From Microbacterium sp. (GTDB taxonomy: Bacteria; Actinomycetota; Actinomycetes; Actinomycetales; Microbacteriaceae), in contig JAEKKN010000028.1 of NCBI GenBank assembly GCA_019510305.1, positions 81,154 to 145,153 of the forward strand: 64,000 nt of DNA, in the 5' to 3' direction. A program made the position numbers and the translations under genes. The notes under the pieces were generated by a model. The model saw only the letters and a list, made by a program, of their open reading frames with translations. It was not told where the DNA came from and made no database searches. Shown in pieces: positions 19,017 through 29,500 of this stretch (positions are counted from its first letter, which is position 1; each line of letters begins with the position of its first letter).

Positions 19017-20182
19017 CCGTCGCGCCCGACACCAAGAAGAAGGCGGATGCTGCGCCCAAGAAGTCTGCGTCGAAGGCATCCGCTCCGCAGAAGAAGAATG
19101 CGCCGGAGCCCGAGGCTCCGCAGGCGTCGCTGCCCGCGCGTCTGCTGACCTTCGCCGCCTCGATGATCGCCGGCTTCTGGAACATGGTGCTGTCGGCGGT
19201 CGACCGCATCTCGGCGTTCGTGTTCGATTGGCTGTTCGGCGGCAAGAAGGCGCTGTACGGCCTCGCCGTGACGCGCATCCTGTTCGGCGTCACCGCGCTC
19301 GGGCTGCTGGCGTCGAACTTCGGCACGCGGCTCTACACGTTCGGTGCGGGTTCCGCCTGGAACGGCGAGATGGTCGAGCCGGTCAGCGATTTCCCGAAGA
19401 TCTGGGTGTTCAGCGCGTTCCACGCCGCGATGGGCAACGACGCCGTCTACACCGCGCTGTACGTGCTGCTGGCCGTGCTCGCCGTGCTGTTCGTGCTCGG
19501 CTGGCGTTTCCGCATCGTGCTTCCGATCTTCTTCTGCATGTGGGTGGGCTTCATCGAGGCCAACGACATGGTCGGCGATCAGGGCGACAACATGTTCCGC
19601 ATCGCGCTGCTCCTGCTGTTCTTCGCAGACCCCGCTGCTCGCTGGTCGCTCGACGCCCGTCGTCGTGCGAAGAGCGGGGAGTGGTTCGCTCCAGGCAGCC
19701 AGCCGGCTCTGCTCGGCACCGTGTTCCACAACCTCGCACTGGTCGCGCTCACCGCGCAGGTCTGCTTCGTCTATGCGTCCGGCGCGCTGTTCAAGGCCGG
19801 CGGCGCTCCGTGGGAGCAGGGATACGCGGTCTACAACCCGCTGCACACCATGCGGTTCGGCACCTGGCCGGTGCTCAGCGACCTCGTCACGACCTGGGGA
19901 CCCATGGTCGTGCTCTTCAGCTGGGGATCGATCCTGCTGCAGGTGGCGTTCCCGCTCGCGCTGCTCACGCGGCCGACCCGGCTCATCGCACTCGTCGGCA
20001 TCCTGTCCTTCCACGTCGGCATCGCGGTGCTGATGGGCCTGCCCTGGTTCTCGCTCACGATGATCGCGATCGACTCGATCTTCATCCGCGACCGCACCTG
20101 GCAGCGTCTGAGCGTGGGGGTCGTGAAGCGCTGGAACGAGGCGAAGACCGCACCGCCGCCCCGCGCGTCCTCGCTCGCGTAA
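19013..20182 (+). CDS. HTTM domain (vitamin-K gamma-carboxylase-like) membrane protein
   Basis: A 389-aa polytopic protein. After a Lys/Ala/Pro-rich cytoplasmic tail of about 45 residues come a run of membrane helices typical of HTTM proteins, the bacterial relatives of vitamin K-dependent gamma-glutamyl carboxylase: YGLAVTRILFGVTALGLLAS, the loop FGAGSAWNG, EANDMVGDQGDNMFRIALLLLFF, and a late HVGIAVLMGLPWFSLTMIAID. The region NDMVGDQGDN matches the family's conserved luminal loop. Bacterial HTTM proteins have no settled reaction. GTG start with GAGAGGA seven nt upstream. Paired with DUF5819, and possibly acting on it or on exported proteins. Confidence 0.82.
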   Translation: MTVAPDTKKKADAAPKKSASKASAPQKKNAPEPEAPQASLPARLLTFAASMIAGFWNMVLSAVDRISAFVFDWLFGGKKALYGLAVTRILFGVTALGLLASNFGTRLYTFGAGSAWNGEMVEPVSDFPKIWVFSAFHAAMGNDAVYTALYVLLAVLAVLFVLGWRFRIVLPIFFCMWVGFIEANDMVGDQGDNMFRIALLLLFFADPAARWSLDARRRAKSGEWFAPGSQPALLGTVFHNLALVALTAQVCFVYASGALFKAGGAPWEQGYAVYNPLHTMRFGTWPVLSDLVTTWGPMVVLFSWGSILLQVAFPLALLTRPTRLIALVGILSFHVGIAVLMGLPWFSLTMIAIDSIFIRDRTWQRLSVGVVKRWNEAKTAPPPRASSLA

Positions 20183-20190
20183 CTCGTCGA

Positions 20191-20213
20191 GCGGCGGAAC
20201 TAGCTTCCGTCGC
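20191..20213 (+). terminator. Hairpin after the HTTM gene
   Basis: GCGGCGGAA (20191-20199) pairs with TTCCGTCGC (20205-20213), one G-U pair, loop CTAGC, nine nt after the stop. Confidence 0.55.
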
Positions 20214-20306
20214 GGCACGGGCTCCCGGTGTTGACGCGACTGTGCGCAGGTGACAACGGGACCCGGCGACGTCGCGGCATCCGCTTGTGTGAACCCCACA
20301 CGCGAG

Positions 20307-20335
20307 TTCGTTCGATGTTGTCGCAGACCTACCAT
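20307..20335 (+). promoter_or_regulatory. Possible promoter of the acyl-CoA oxidase gene
   Basis: TTCGTT (20307-20312) and TACCAT (20330-20335) are 17 nt apart and lie 33 nt before the ATG, which has GAGAGGA as ribosome site. The match is moderate only. Confidence 0.35.
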
Positions 20336-20368
20336 TGACGTATCCCTGAGTCCTTTGAGAGGAACGCC

Positions 20369-22408
20369 ATGGTCGACGTCGCCACCGTGTCCGAAGTGAA
20401 GAATCCGCAGCTCGATGTGGAGCAGATCAACGAGCTCCTGATGGGCACCTGGGCGCAGACCCGCCGTCAGGCCCGAGAGATGATCAAGGACCCGGCGTTC
20501 TGGCGCAAGGACGACCTCGGCAAGGACGAGCACCGCGAGCGCGTGCTCAGCCAGCTGCATCTGCTCGTCGAGAACAAGGCCGTGCATCGCGCGTTCCCGA
20601 AGCGCCTCGGCGGCGAGGAGAACAACGGCGGCAACATCGCCGGGTTCGAAGAGCTCGTGGTCGCCGACCCCAGCCTGCAGATCAAGTCGGGCGTGCAGTG
20701 GGGCCTGTTCGGCTCGGCAGTGTTGCAGCTCGGCACCGCCGAGCATCACGACAAGTGGCTTCCGGGCATCATGAGCCTCGAGATCCCTGGCGCCTTCGCG
20801 ATGACCGAGATCGGCCACGGCTCCGATGTCGCCTCGGTGGGCACCACCGCGACCTACGATCCCGCGACCGAGGAGTTCGTGATCCACACGCCGTTCCGCG
20901 CGGCGACCAAGGAGTATCTCGGCAACGCCGCCCTGCACGGCATCGCCGCAACGGTCTTCGCTCAACTGATCACGAACGGGGTCAATCACGGCGTGCACTG
21001 CTTCTACGTGCCGCTGCGCGGTGACGACGGCTCCGACCTCCCCGGCATCGGCCGTGAGGACGACGGGCTCAAGGGCGGCCTGAACGGCATCGACAACGGC
21101 CGGCTCAGCTTCGACCACGTGCGCATCCCCCGCACGAACCTGCTGAACCGCTACGGTGACGTCGCCGCCGACGGCACCTATTCGAGCGCGATCGACAGCC
21201 CTGGCCGCCGATTCTTCACGATGCTCGGCACCCTCGTGCAGGGCCGCGTGTCGCTCGACGGCGCGGCCTCATGGGCCTCGGCCCTCGGTCTGAAGATCGC
21301 GATCACGTACGCCACCGAGCGCCGCCAGTTCGGCGGCGCCGACGGCCAGGAGGTCGTTCTCCTCGACTACGGCAAGCACCAGCGCCGTCTGCTGCCGCGG
21401 CTCGCGACGACCTACGCGCAGATCTTCGCGCACGACGAGTTCCTGCAGAAGTTCGACGGCGTCTTCTCGGGTCGCACCGACACCCCGGACGATCGCGAAG
21501 ACCTCGAGACTCTGGCCGCCGCTCTCAAGCCGCTGTCGACGTGGCATGCGCTCGACACGCTGCAGGAGGCCCGGGAGGCCTGCGGCGGCGCCGGGTTCAT
21601 GTTCGAGAACCGTCTGGTGGGCCTGCGCGCAGATCTCGACATCTACGTCACCTTCGAAGGCGACAACAACGTGCTGCTGCAGCTGGTCGGCAAGCGTCTG
21701 CTCACCGACTACGCCGCGCAGTTCAAGGGAAAGGATGCTGCCGCACTCGCCAAGTTCGCGGTCGGTCAGACCGCGGGCAAGGTCTTCCACGGCGCCGGCC
21801 TCCGACAGCTCGGCCAGGCCGTCGCCGACCTCGGCTCGACCGCCCGCTCTGTCGAGAACGGACTTCGCGAGGAACAGCAGCACGAGCTCCTCACCGGCCG
21901 CGTGCAGCAGATGATCGCGGACATCGCGGGACGGCTGCGTGCCGCCGGCAAGGACAAGGAGCTCGGCGCGCGCCTGTTCAACGAAAACCAGGCAGAGCTC
22001 ATCGAAGCCGCGCGCGCCCACGGCGAGCTGCTGCAGTGGGAGGCGTTCACCGACGGCGTGAACCGTGCGACGGATGCCGACACCAAGAAGGTTCTGACCT
22101 GGCTGCGCGATCTGTTCGGTCTGCAGCTGGTCGAGAAGCACCTGGCCTGGTACCTCATCAACGGGCGGCTGTCGACGCAGCGCGCCGCAGCCGTGTCGAG
22201 CTACATCGACCGCCTGTGCGCGCGCCTGCGCCCGTACGCGCTCGATCTCGTCGACGCGTTCGGATATGAGCAGGAGCACCTGCGCGCCCCGATCGCGAGC
22301 GGTGCGGAGAAGATCAGGCAGGACGAGGCCCGGGCGTACTACGCCGAGCTCGCAGCATCCGGCAACGCCCCCGTGCAGGAGAAGGCGCTCAAGGCCAAGA
22401 AGCGCTGA
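20369..22408 (+). CDS. Acyl-CoA oxidase / dehydrogenase family protein
   Basis: A 679-aa flavoprotein of the acyl-CoA oxidase branch, longer than a 380-aa acyl-CoA dehydrogenase because of an extra C-terminal helical domain. The flavin-binding middle domain has GAFAMTEIGHGSDVASVGT, the family CxxTE-like block with Ala in place of Cys. The helical domain carries RRQFGG and EACGGAGFMFENR. The segment IYVTFEGDNNVLLQ contains the Glu that abstracts the alpha proton in this family. It would introduce the trans-2 double bond in fatty acyl-CoA, passing electrons to oxygen or ETF. Single gene, followed by a palindromic intergenic repeat. Confidence 0.9.
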   Translation: MVDVATVSEVKNPQLDVEQINELLMGTWAQTRRQAREMIKDPAFWRKDDLGKDEHRERVLSQLHLLVENKAVHRAFPKRLGGEENNGGNIAGFEELVVADPSLQIKSGVQWGLFGSAVLQLGTAEHHDKWLPGIMSLEIPGAFAMTEIGHGSDVASVGTTATYDPATEEFVIHTPFRAATKEYLGNAALHGIAATVFAQLITNGVNHGVHCFYVPLRGDDGSDLPGIGREDDGLKGGLNGIDNGRLSFDHVRIPRTNLLNRYGDVAADGTYSSAIDSPGRRFFTMLGTLVQGRVSLDGAASWASALGLKIAITYATERRQFGGADGQEVVLLDYGKHQRRLLPRLATTYAQIFAHDEFLQKFDGVFSGRTDTPDDREDLETLAAALKPLSTWHALDTLQEAREACGGAGFMFENRLVGLRADLDIYVTFEGDNNVLLQLVGKRLLTDYAAQFKGKDAAALAKFAVGQTAGKVFHGAGLRQLGQAVADLGSTARSVENGLREEQQHELLTGRVQQMIADIAGRLRAAGKDKELGARLFNENQAELIEAARAHGELLQWEAFTDGVNRATDADTKKVLTWLRDLFGLQLVEKHLAWYLINGRLSTQRAAAVSSYIDRLCARLRPYALDLVDAFGYEQEHLRAPIASGAEKIRQDEARAYYAELAASGNAPVQEKALKAKKR

Positions 22409-22422
22409 CGCTGCTCACTCGA

Positions 22423-22555
22423 TGACGTGGCGCCTGCCGTCGGATTCCTGCGCGGATTCCGACGACGGGCGCCACATCAGTTGCTGCGCATGGGCGTGAG
22501 GTGGCACCTGCTGTCGCATCCCCGCGCGGATTCCGACGACGGGCGCCACATCAGT
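22423..22555. repeat. Two tandem palindromic intergenic repeats
   Basis: Two imperfect hairpins in the 180-nt gap after the acyl-CoA oxidase gene. The first pairs 22423-22447 with 22455-22479; the second pairs 22498-22521 with 22529-22553. The right arm is duplicated exactly over 32 bp (22450-22481 and 22524-22555) while the left arms have diverged (GTGGCGCCTGCCGTCGG versus GTGGCACCTGCTGTCGC). It looks like a REP-type element, possibly also terminating both convergent genes. Confidence 0.7.
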
Positions 22556-22589
22556 CATCCCCGAGCAGGCAGGTGGGGCTGACCGGTGG

Positions 22590-23570
22590 TTACGGTTGCG
22601 CGTGGGGCTGACCGGGATATGCCGGCGGCTGCGCGGGCGGATAGGTCTGCGCCGGCTGAGCTGCTGGGTAGGGCTGAGCCGGCGGGTAAGGGTAGGTCTG
22701 CGCATACGGGCCGATCGGTGCACCTCCGACTCTGGCCCGGCGTCGGGCCCGCAGCAGCACGACCGTGAACAGCACGTAACTCAGCGCGGCAGCGACGCCG
22801 GCGCCCGTCAGCAGCAGCGGAAGGAGCGCGCGGCTCAGATCCATGGACGCGCGGAAGATCAGATCGTAGAACCCGCTCACCGGCGTCAGCGACATCGGCG
22901 TGATGATCAGCAGCACGAGTGCCGGCAGGAGCAGGGCGAACGGCGACCATCGGGTGGTCATGATGCCCGCGACGATCAGGATGACGCCGGCGAGGACCGA
23001 GGCGGCCGCGTCGATCGCGAAGTCGAACCGGAACTGCTGGAGGGCGACGAGCGTGCCCCTGGCGAGTCCCAAGGTGAGCAACCAGGCACCAGCGATGAGC
23101 AGAACAGGTGCGACGAAGAGCCCGACGACGCTCAGAGCGGTGTTCGGCCGTGCGGGGTACCTCTTCGAGAGCAGCAGCACGAGCCCCATGGCCCCGAAGG
23201 CGGGGAACAGGGCGAGCGGGATGCCGTACATGATGCCGTCCACCCACTCCATCGGCAGCGGGCTCTGATATATGTCCAGGAGCAGCACGGGGAACAGCGC
23301 GAGCACGATCGGCACCACGGAGAGGACGCCGACTGCGAGCAACCCGGCGGAGCTCCAGAACCCGGTCGCGACGACGGCGAGCAGAAGGAGGATGCCGAGC
23401 GCCTGCAGCAGGACGGGACCTGCGAACTCGGCGGCGTCGACGCCCCCGTATGCGCCGAAGGCGTACTGCCAGGTCCTCCCGCCGGCGTTGAGCACGCCGA
23501 CGCCGACGGGTGCGACGATGACGGAGAACACCGCGGTGATGATCCGCGCGGGCACGGTCGATGGACGCAT
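22590..23570 (-). CDS. Multi-pass membrane protein with Pro/Tyr/Gln-rich C-terminal tail
   Basis: A 326-aa protein of unknown function. About eight membrane helices fill residues 10-275; a basic stretch ([10 protein letters not shown]) then leads to a cytoplasmic tail of repeated YPPAQPYP-type units ending in PGQPHAQP. The start is the ATG read from 23570 ([15 protein letters not shown]) with GGAGGGA upstream; an earlier in-frame start lies inside the facing gene's leader. No catalytic residues stand out. The tail composition resembles the N-terminal tail of the DUF4870 protein at 42,758, but the membrane parts differ. Divergent from the alcohol dehydrogenase gene at 23,686. Confidence 0.72.
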   Translation of the reverse strand: MRPSTVPARIITAVFSVIVAPVGVGVLNAGGRTWQYAFGAYGGVDAAEFAGPVLLQALGILLLLAVVATGFWSSAGLLAVGVLSVVPIVLALFPVLLLDIYQSPLPMEWVDGIMYGIPLALFPAFGAMGLVLLLSKRYPARPNTALSVVGLFVAPVLLIAGAWLLTLGLARGTLVALQQFRFDFAIDAAASVLAGVILIVAGIMTTRWSPFALLLPALVLLIITPMSLTPVSGFYDLIFRASMDLSRALLPLLLTGAGVAAALSYVLFTVVLLRARRRARVGGAPIGPYAQTYPYPPAQPYPAAQPAQTYPPAQPPAYPGQPHAQP

Positions 23571-23685
23571 GGGACTTCCCTCCAGAGTCGTACCGCCACG
23601 GTACCGCCCGCCCGGCTGCGGCGGAAGGCGACCGAGCGGGCGCGGAACAGGAAGAATGGAGAGCATCCCACCGAAAGAGGACCCG

Positions 23686-24729
23686 ATGACCCGTGTCACC
23701 GCCTACGCCGCACCCCGCGAAGCAGCCCCGCTCGAGAAGACCCTCATCGAACGCCGCGAGCTGGGCCCGAACGACATCCTGATCGACGTCGCCTTCGCAG
23801 GCATCTGCCACTCCGACATCCACACCGTGCGGGGCGACTGGGGCCCGCAGCGCTACCCCCTCGCTCCCGGACATGAGATCGCCGGCACGGTGGCCGCGAT
23901 CGGCGATGCCGTCACAGCGCACGCCGTCGGAGACCGGGTCGGCGTCGGCTGCCTGGTGAACTCGTGCGGAGAGTGCCGCAGCTGCCTGCGCGGCCAGGAG
24001 CAGTTCTGCATCGAGGGCGCCGTCTTCACCTACGGCAGCGTCGACCGCGACGGCGCCGTGACGCAGGGCGGCTACTCGCAGCAGGTGGTCGTGACCGAGC
24101 GCTTCGCGGTGCGCATCCCCGACGCCCTCCCGCTCGACAAGGCCGCGCCTCTGCTCTGCGCCGGCATCACCACGTACTCGCCGCTGCGCAACTGGAATGT
24201 GGGACCCGGCACCCGCGTCGCGGTCGTCGGAATGGGCGGACTGGGCCACATGGGCGTGCAGATCGCACACGCTCTCGGCGCCGAGGTCACCGTGCTCTCG
24301 CAGACGCTGAGCAAGAAGGACGACGGCATCCGTCTCGGCGCCGATCACTACTTCGCCACGAGCGACCCCGGCACGTTCAAGCAGCTGCGCGGATCGTTCG
24401 ACGTCATCCTCAACACGGTGAGCGCCGTGGTCGACCTCCGCTCGTACCTCGGTCTGCTCGATGTGGGCGGCGCGATGGTCTGCGTCGGCGCCCCCGGCGA
24501 GCCGCTCGAGGTCGGCGTGATGTCTTTGATCGGCGGCAACCGGATCCTCGCCGGTTCCAACATCGGCGGCATCGCGCAGACCCAGGAGATGCTCGACTTC
24601 TGCGCAGAGCACGGCATCGCGGCCGAGATCGAGGTGATCCCGGCATCCGAGATCAACGCCGCCTACGAGCGGGTCCTCGCCTCCGACGTGCGATACCGGT
24701 TCGTGATCGACGCGGCGACCTTCGCATGA
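23686..24729 (+). CDS. NAD(P)-dependent alcohol dehydrogenase, cinnamyl-alcohol type
   Basis: A 347-aa complete zinc alcohol dehydrogenase of the YahK/cinnamyl-alcohol group, a broad-range aldehyde reductase in its characterised members. Catalytic zinc ligands are in [17 protein letters not shown] and APGHEIAG. All four structural-zinc Cys are in [15 protein letters not shown]. The next segment, [18 protein letters not shown], is diagnostic for the group. The Rossmann motif is [18 protein letters not shown]. The ATG at 23686 is used; the frame upstream is open but noncoding. Its stop overlaps the tag start as ATGA, so the two are translated together, although their roles are unrelated. Confidence 0.92.
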   Translation: MTRVTAYAAPREAAPLEKTLIERRELGPNDILIDVAFAGICHSDIHTVRGDWGPQRYPLAPGHEIAGTVAAIGDAVTAHAVGDRVGVGCLVNSCGECRSCLRGQEQFCIEGAVFTYGSVDRDGAVTQGGYSQQVVVTERFAVRIPDALPLDKAAPLLCAGITTYSPLRNWNVGPGTRVAVVGMGGLGHMGVQIAHALGAEVTVLSQTLSKKDDGIRLGADHYFATSDPGTFKQLRGSFDVILNTVSAVVDLRSYLGLLDVGGAMVCVGAPGEPLEVGVMSLIGGNRILAGSNIGGIAQTQEMLDFCAEHGIAAEIEVIPASEINAAYERVLASDVRYRFVIDAATFA

Positions 24730-25295
24730 CGTCCCTCCGCACCGGGCCTGACGCGCGAGACAGATGCGCCTGGGTCGGCGACGACGCGGAGTACCGGCGC
24801 TACCACGATGAGGAGTGGGGAACCCCGTTGCACGGCAACAGGGCGCTGTTCGAGAAGATGGCGCTCGAGGGCTTCCAGGCGGGGCTCAGCTGGATCACGA
24901 TCCTGCGCAAGCGCCCGCGGTTCCGAGCGGTGTTCGCGGGCTTCGACCCCGAGATCGTCGCGGAGTTCGGAGAGGGCGACGTCGAGCGCCTGATGGCGGA
25001 TGCCGGCATCATCCGCAACCGCGCCAAGATCGAGGCCACGATCGGCAATGCGCGCCTCGTGCGCGAGATGGCCGAGGGCGAGCTCGACGAGCTGATGTGG
25101 TCGTTCGCGCCGCCCGCATCCGGCATCCGCCCTCGCAGCATGGCCGACGTGCCGGCCGTCACGCCGGAGTCGACCGCGATGAGCAAGGAGCTGCGCCGAC
25201 GGGGGTTCCGATTCGTCGGCGCGACCACGATGTACGCGCTCATGCAGTCGGCAGGCATGGTCGACGACCACATCGAGGGATGCTGGCGAACCTGA
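24726..25295 (+). CDS. tag: DNA-3-methyladenine glycosylase I
   Basis: A 189-aa base-excision repair enzyme that removes 3-methyladenine from alkylated DNA. It has the full Tag signature: zinc ligands RCAWVG and [10 protein letters not shown] near the N-terminus and DHIEGC near the C-terminus, plus [22 protein letters not shown], which frames the base-binding pocket (Glu and Trp). [13 protein letters not shown] is the helical DNA-contact region. The ATG overlaps the preceding alcohol dehydrogenase stop. The C-terminus is short (CWRT) but complete for actinobacterial members. Confidence 0.96.
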   Translation: MTSLRTGPDARDRCAWVGDDAEYRRYHDEEWGTPLHGNRALFEKMALEGFQAGLSWITILRKRPRFRAVFAGFDPEIVAEFGEGDVERLMADAGIIRNRAKIEATIGNARLVREMAEGELDELMWSFAPPASGIRPRSMADVPAVTPESTAMSKELRRRGFRFVGATTMYALMQSAGMVDDHIEGCWRT

Positions 25296-25323
25296 GCGCC
25301 GAAAGGCGACCCCTGACCACAGA

Positions 25324-25341
25324 TATAATCCCCGTTGGGGG
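25324..25341 (+). promoter_or_regulatory. Perfect TATAAT box of the kinase-giant protein operon
   Basis: TATAAT at 25324-25329 is an exact consensus and striking in DNA of this GC content. No good -35 is found 16-18 nt upstream. The short inverted repeat CCCC-GTT-GGGG follows at 25330-25340, at about the expected transcription start. The leader to the GTG is about 60 nt. This would drive the eight genes from 25,399 to 41,020. Confidence 0.55.
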
Positions 25342-25398
25342 AACTGCGCTATCGGGTCGATGCGCCTCTCGCCGTGAACGAACTCGAGGGGAATCGCA

Positions 25399-26526
25399 GT
25401 GGCCAAGCGCACCATGTCGGCACCACCGGTGCTCGCCGGGTACAGCTATGTGCGCCCGCTGGGCTCCGGCGGCTTCGCCGACGTCTTCCTGTACGAGCAG
25501 GACCTGCCTCGCCGCGTAGCCGCCGTCAAGGTGCTGCTGGCGGATGCCGTCAACCCCGAGGTGCTGCGCAACTTCAACGTCGAGGCCGACATCTCGGCCC
25601 GGCTCAGCGCGCATCCGGCGATCGTGACGATCTACCAGGCCTCGATCTCGTCCGACGGCCGGCCGTACATCGCCATGGAGTACTGCCCCGACAACATGGG
25701 CACCCGGTACAAGAAAGGCCCGCTGCCCGTCGCCGAGGTGCTCGACGCAGGCGTGCGCATCGCGGGCGCCCTCGAGACCGTGCACCGCGCCGGACTCCTG
25801 CACCGCGACATCAAGCCGTCGAACGTCCTGATGAGCTCGCTGGGCTCGCCCGTGCTCGCGGACTTCGGCATCGCCGCCGCGGTCGTCGACGAAGGCGACC
25901 CCGAGATCATCGCCATGTCGGTTCCGTGGAGCGCACCCGAAGTGCTGCAGGAGCGGGTCTCCGGCTCGGTGGCCAGCGAGGTGTGGAGCCTCGCCGCCAC
26001 GTTGTACACGCTGTTCGCGGGTCGCACGCCCTTCGAGAGCGACGACCGCTCCGCGAACTCGCGCGCACAGCTCACCAAGCGCATCGTCAAAGCGCACTAC
26101 ACCCCGGTGCCGGTTCCCGGCTTCCCGCGCGCGATCGACGACGTGCTGTCGACGGCCATGCAGCGCGACCCGTCTCGCCGTTTCTCGTCCATGGCCGAGT
26201 TCGCCGAGCGGCTGCGCTGGGCGCAGTACGACCTGGGCGCCGCCCCCACGGCCTTCGAAGCGGCCTCTGCCGAGTGGGCCGCCGCCGCGCCGGTCAACTT
26301 CTCGGACGCCGCACCCCGCGGCCCGGTCGTGACCACCGTCGACGAAGGCGGGCGCCGAGCGGTGCGCGCCGCCCGTCAAGACCGCGGGCCACGTGAACGC
26401 GACGAGCTGCCGGCGCCGTCCAGGCAGCGCTCGCCGCTCGCCGCGGGCCTCATCGGCGCCGGAGTCGGCATGGCGGTGCTCGCCGTCGTGGGGGTCGCCG
26501 TGCTCATGATGACGGGGGTGATCTGA
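25399..26526 (+). CDS. Membrane-anchored Ser/Thr protein kinase
   Basis: A 375-aa Hanks-type kinase, first gene of the operon. The glycine loop is PLGSGGFADVF, the ATP-lysine is Lys44 (VAAVKVLL), the catalytic loop is HRDIKPSNV with Asp137, and DFG is at Asp155. The region after residue 275 is a flexible basic linker, then one membrane helix (LAAGLIGAGVGMAVLAVVG) five or so residues from the end. It has no extracellular PASTA or other sensor, unlike PknB. The sensing part may therefore be the giant protein encoded next, whose ATG overlaps the kinase stop by one nt. GTG start with GAGGGGA six nt upstream. Confidence 0.93.
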   Translation: MAKRTMSAPPVLAGYSYVRPLGSGGFADVFLYEQDLPRRVAAVKVLLADAVNPEVLRNFNVEADISARLSAHPAIVTIYQASISSDGRPYIAMEYCPDNMGTRYKKGPLPVAEVLDAGVRIAGALETVHRAGLLHRDIKPSNVLMSSLGSPVLADFGIAAAVVDEGDPEIIAMSVPWSAPEVLQERVSGSVASEVWSLAATLYTLFAGRTPFESDDRSANSRAQLTKRIVKAHYTPVPVPGFPRAIDDVLSTAMQRDPSRRFSSMAEFAERLRWAQYDLGAAPTAFEAASAEWAAAAPVNFSDAAPRGPVVTTVDEGGRRAVRAARQDRGPRERDELPAPSRQRSPLAAGLIGAGVGMAVLAVVGVAVLMMTGVI

Positions 26527-29500
26527 TGCCGATCGGCGATCGTGCAGTCACCGAGACGCGGCCCCGTTCGCGCAGCCGCGTCATCGCGGCCGTCGCCGGA
26601 CTCGCGTCGCTCGCGGCCGTCGTCACGTTCGCGGTCACCGCCCAGGGATACCAGGCGCAGGAGGTTCCGCGCCTGGAGTCGTCGGTATGGGTCATGCGCG
26701 ACTCCGGTCAGTACGCACGCGTGAACACCGATCTCGCCGAGATCGACACGGTGCGCGATGTCGATTCCCCCGAGCACGTGTGGCAGAGCGGGGCGGATGC
26801 CGTGCTCTTCAGCCAGGGCTCCCGCCAGCGCTGGGATCTCGATCCTGCCGATCCGCAGGACCTCCTCTCCGACTCTGGCGAGGAGGGCGCGCCGCTCGCC
26901 TCGCAGCCCACTCCGGTCGGCACCCGCGAGATCGTCTCGGCCGGCTCCTACGTCGCCTATCGCACCGACACGGGTCAGGTCTCGGTGACGACTCTCGAGG
27001 CGAAGGCCGCCACCGCCCTCGTCGACCCGTTCGCCGAGGTCGAGGTGAAGAAGGGCGAAGAGAAGCCCACCTACACGGCCGACGCGATCGGGCTCTCGCC
27101 CGACGGCATCCTGGCGCTGTACTCGTCCGAGGAGTCGGCCGTCCGCCGCTTCGACGTCACCGAGCATCGTTTCATCGGCGACGGCGACAAGATCTCCTCC
27201 GCACCCAAGAGCACCGCAGGCCTCGCCATGACCGTGGTCGGCGATACCTGGGCCCTTCTGCAGCTCGACAAGAGCAGGCTCTGGCTCTCCGGCCGCGGCG
27301 ATCCCGTCAGCGTCGACCTCGGCGAGGGCGCGCTGCTGCAGAGCGGCGCCTCGTCCGGCGACGAGATCCTGATCGCCGATGCCGACGGGCTCGTCTCCGT
27401 TCCGCTGTCGGGCGGCAAGGCGACGCGCATCGCCGAGGCGAACGGCGTTCCCGCAGCTCCCGTCGTGATGAACGGGTACGCCTTCGCCGCCTGGATCGAC
27501 ACCGGCTCCGGAACCCTGTGGGCCGACGGCGACACGGTCCCGCTGACGGTGCCGGACGCCGCACTCGAGTCCTCAGCCATTCGGCCGGTGCTGCAGACCA
27601 ACGGCGACCGCACCGTGCTCGTCGAAGCGGGAACCGGCCTGATCTGGACCGCGCCCGAGGGCCGTCTCATCCCGCTCGAGCAGTGGGCCATCGAGGACGA
27701 GACCGAACAGCAGGAGGGCACGGTCGTCGTCGAGGACGTCGCCGAGGAGCTCCCGCCAGTGGCGGTCGACGACTCCTTCGGAGTGCGCAGCGGCCAGCAG
27801 GTGATCCTTCCCGTGCTGTTCAACGACCACGACCCGAACAAGAAGGACGTGCTCACGATCGACCCGGCGTCGGTCGGGGCGGTGGCGGATGCCGGCTTCG
27901 GCGACCTGTCGCTCGTCGGCAACGGGCAGTCGCTCGTCGTGAACGTGCGTGCGGCGTCAGGGCAGACGAGCTTCACCTACACGGTGACCGACGGAGCGGC
28001 GGTCTCCGAGCCGGCGACCGTGACCCTCACCGTGGTGAGCCCCGACGTGAACTCCGCCCCGGTGTGGTGCGGAATCGAAGCGTGCCAGCAGGAGTGGCCA
28101 GCGCCTCAGCTGCTTCCCGGTGGCAGCACGATCGTCTCGGCGCTCGCGGGCTGGGTCGATCCCGAGGGCGACCCGTTCGTCCTCAGCGACGCCTACGAGA
28201 CCGACTCCGCGGCACCCGTGATGGTCGTGCCGATGGCTGACGGGCGCGTGGCGATCCGCCACACCGATCCGAACGCCTCCGACGCCGCGATCGCGATCAC
28301 GATCATCGTGCAGGACTCGCACGGCGCCACAGCCGAGAAGACCATCGAAGTGCGCGTCACCGGCAGCCCGACGATGGTGGCGGCTCCCGTCGCCCTCACC
28401 GTGCGCATCGATGAGCCCCAGTCGATCGACATCGCCGACCACCTCTCCGGCGGATCCGGCACGTACCGTCTGCTCGACGCCGTGCAGACCGCTGCGGCCG
28501 CCGAGGGACTCGAGGTGTCGCCGAACACCGCTGCGGGCACGGTCGACGTCACGGTCGCCGTACCGGGCCAGTACATCGTCACCTACACCGCGCAGGACGT
28601 CACGACGCAGGCCGAGAAATCGGCCGTGATCCGCATCACGGCGGTGGACGGCTCGTCGGCTCTGGCCATGGCGCCGCTCACGGCGTTCGTGCGCGAGGGC
28701 GAGGACACCACGGTCGACGTGCTGCGAGCCGTGCAGAACACCAGCGGACGCGTGCTGATCATCTCGGAGGCGTCGAGCTCGACGTCGCGCCTCAACGTCG
28801 GCATCGTCGGCAACGAGAGCATCCGCGTGAGCGGCACGACCGAGAACGGCGAGTCGGGAGTGATCGGCACGGCCGGTGTCACGGTCGCCGACGGCGCAGG
28901 CGCCGCGGTGAAGGGCACAGTGACGGTCTTCCTCGCGCCGCCGTCATCCGTCACACGTCCGATCATCTTCCCCGATGCGATCACCGTGCGGGCCGGCTCC
29001 CTCGCGCGCATCGACGTCGCTGCGAACGACGTCGCCCCGCGCGGCGAGGCGCTCATCGTGCAGCCCGAGGTCATCGGTTCGGGCCAGCCCGATGAGCTGG
29101 TCTTCGCCGACGGCAACAGCCTGCGCTATCTCGCCCCCAGCACGCCTGGCACCTACCGCCTCACCTACGCCGTGTCGCTCGAGCGCAATCCCTCGCTCTC
29201 CGACAACGGAACGGTCACCGTGACGGTCGTTCCGCCCGGGACCAACCGCGCACCCACGCCCACCGGTCTCACCGGTCGCGTGCTCAGCGGGCAGACCGTC
29301 ACGCTCACGGTGCCGACGACCGGGATGGATGCAGATGGCGACAGCGTCGTGCTGTCGGACGTCGCCCAGCCGGGCAAGGGACAGGGAACCGCCACCGTCA
29401 CCGCCGCCGGCGACGCGATCGTGTACCGCGCGCCCGCTGCGGGCGTCGAGGGCGGCCAGGTGGCGTTCAGCTACACGGTTCGCGACCCCGGGGGCGAAGA

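Noticed and set aside
22423-22555. Two-unit CRISPR or attachment site
   Set aside because: Only two units, each a hairpin; no integrase or cas gene lies near.
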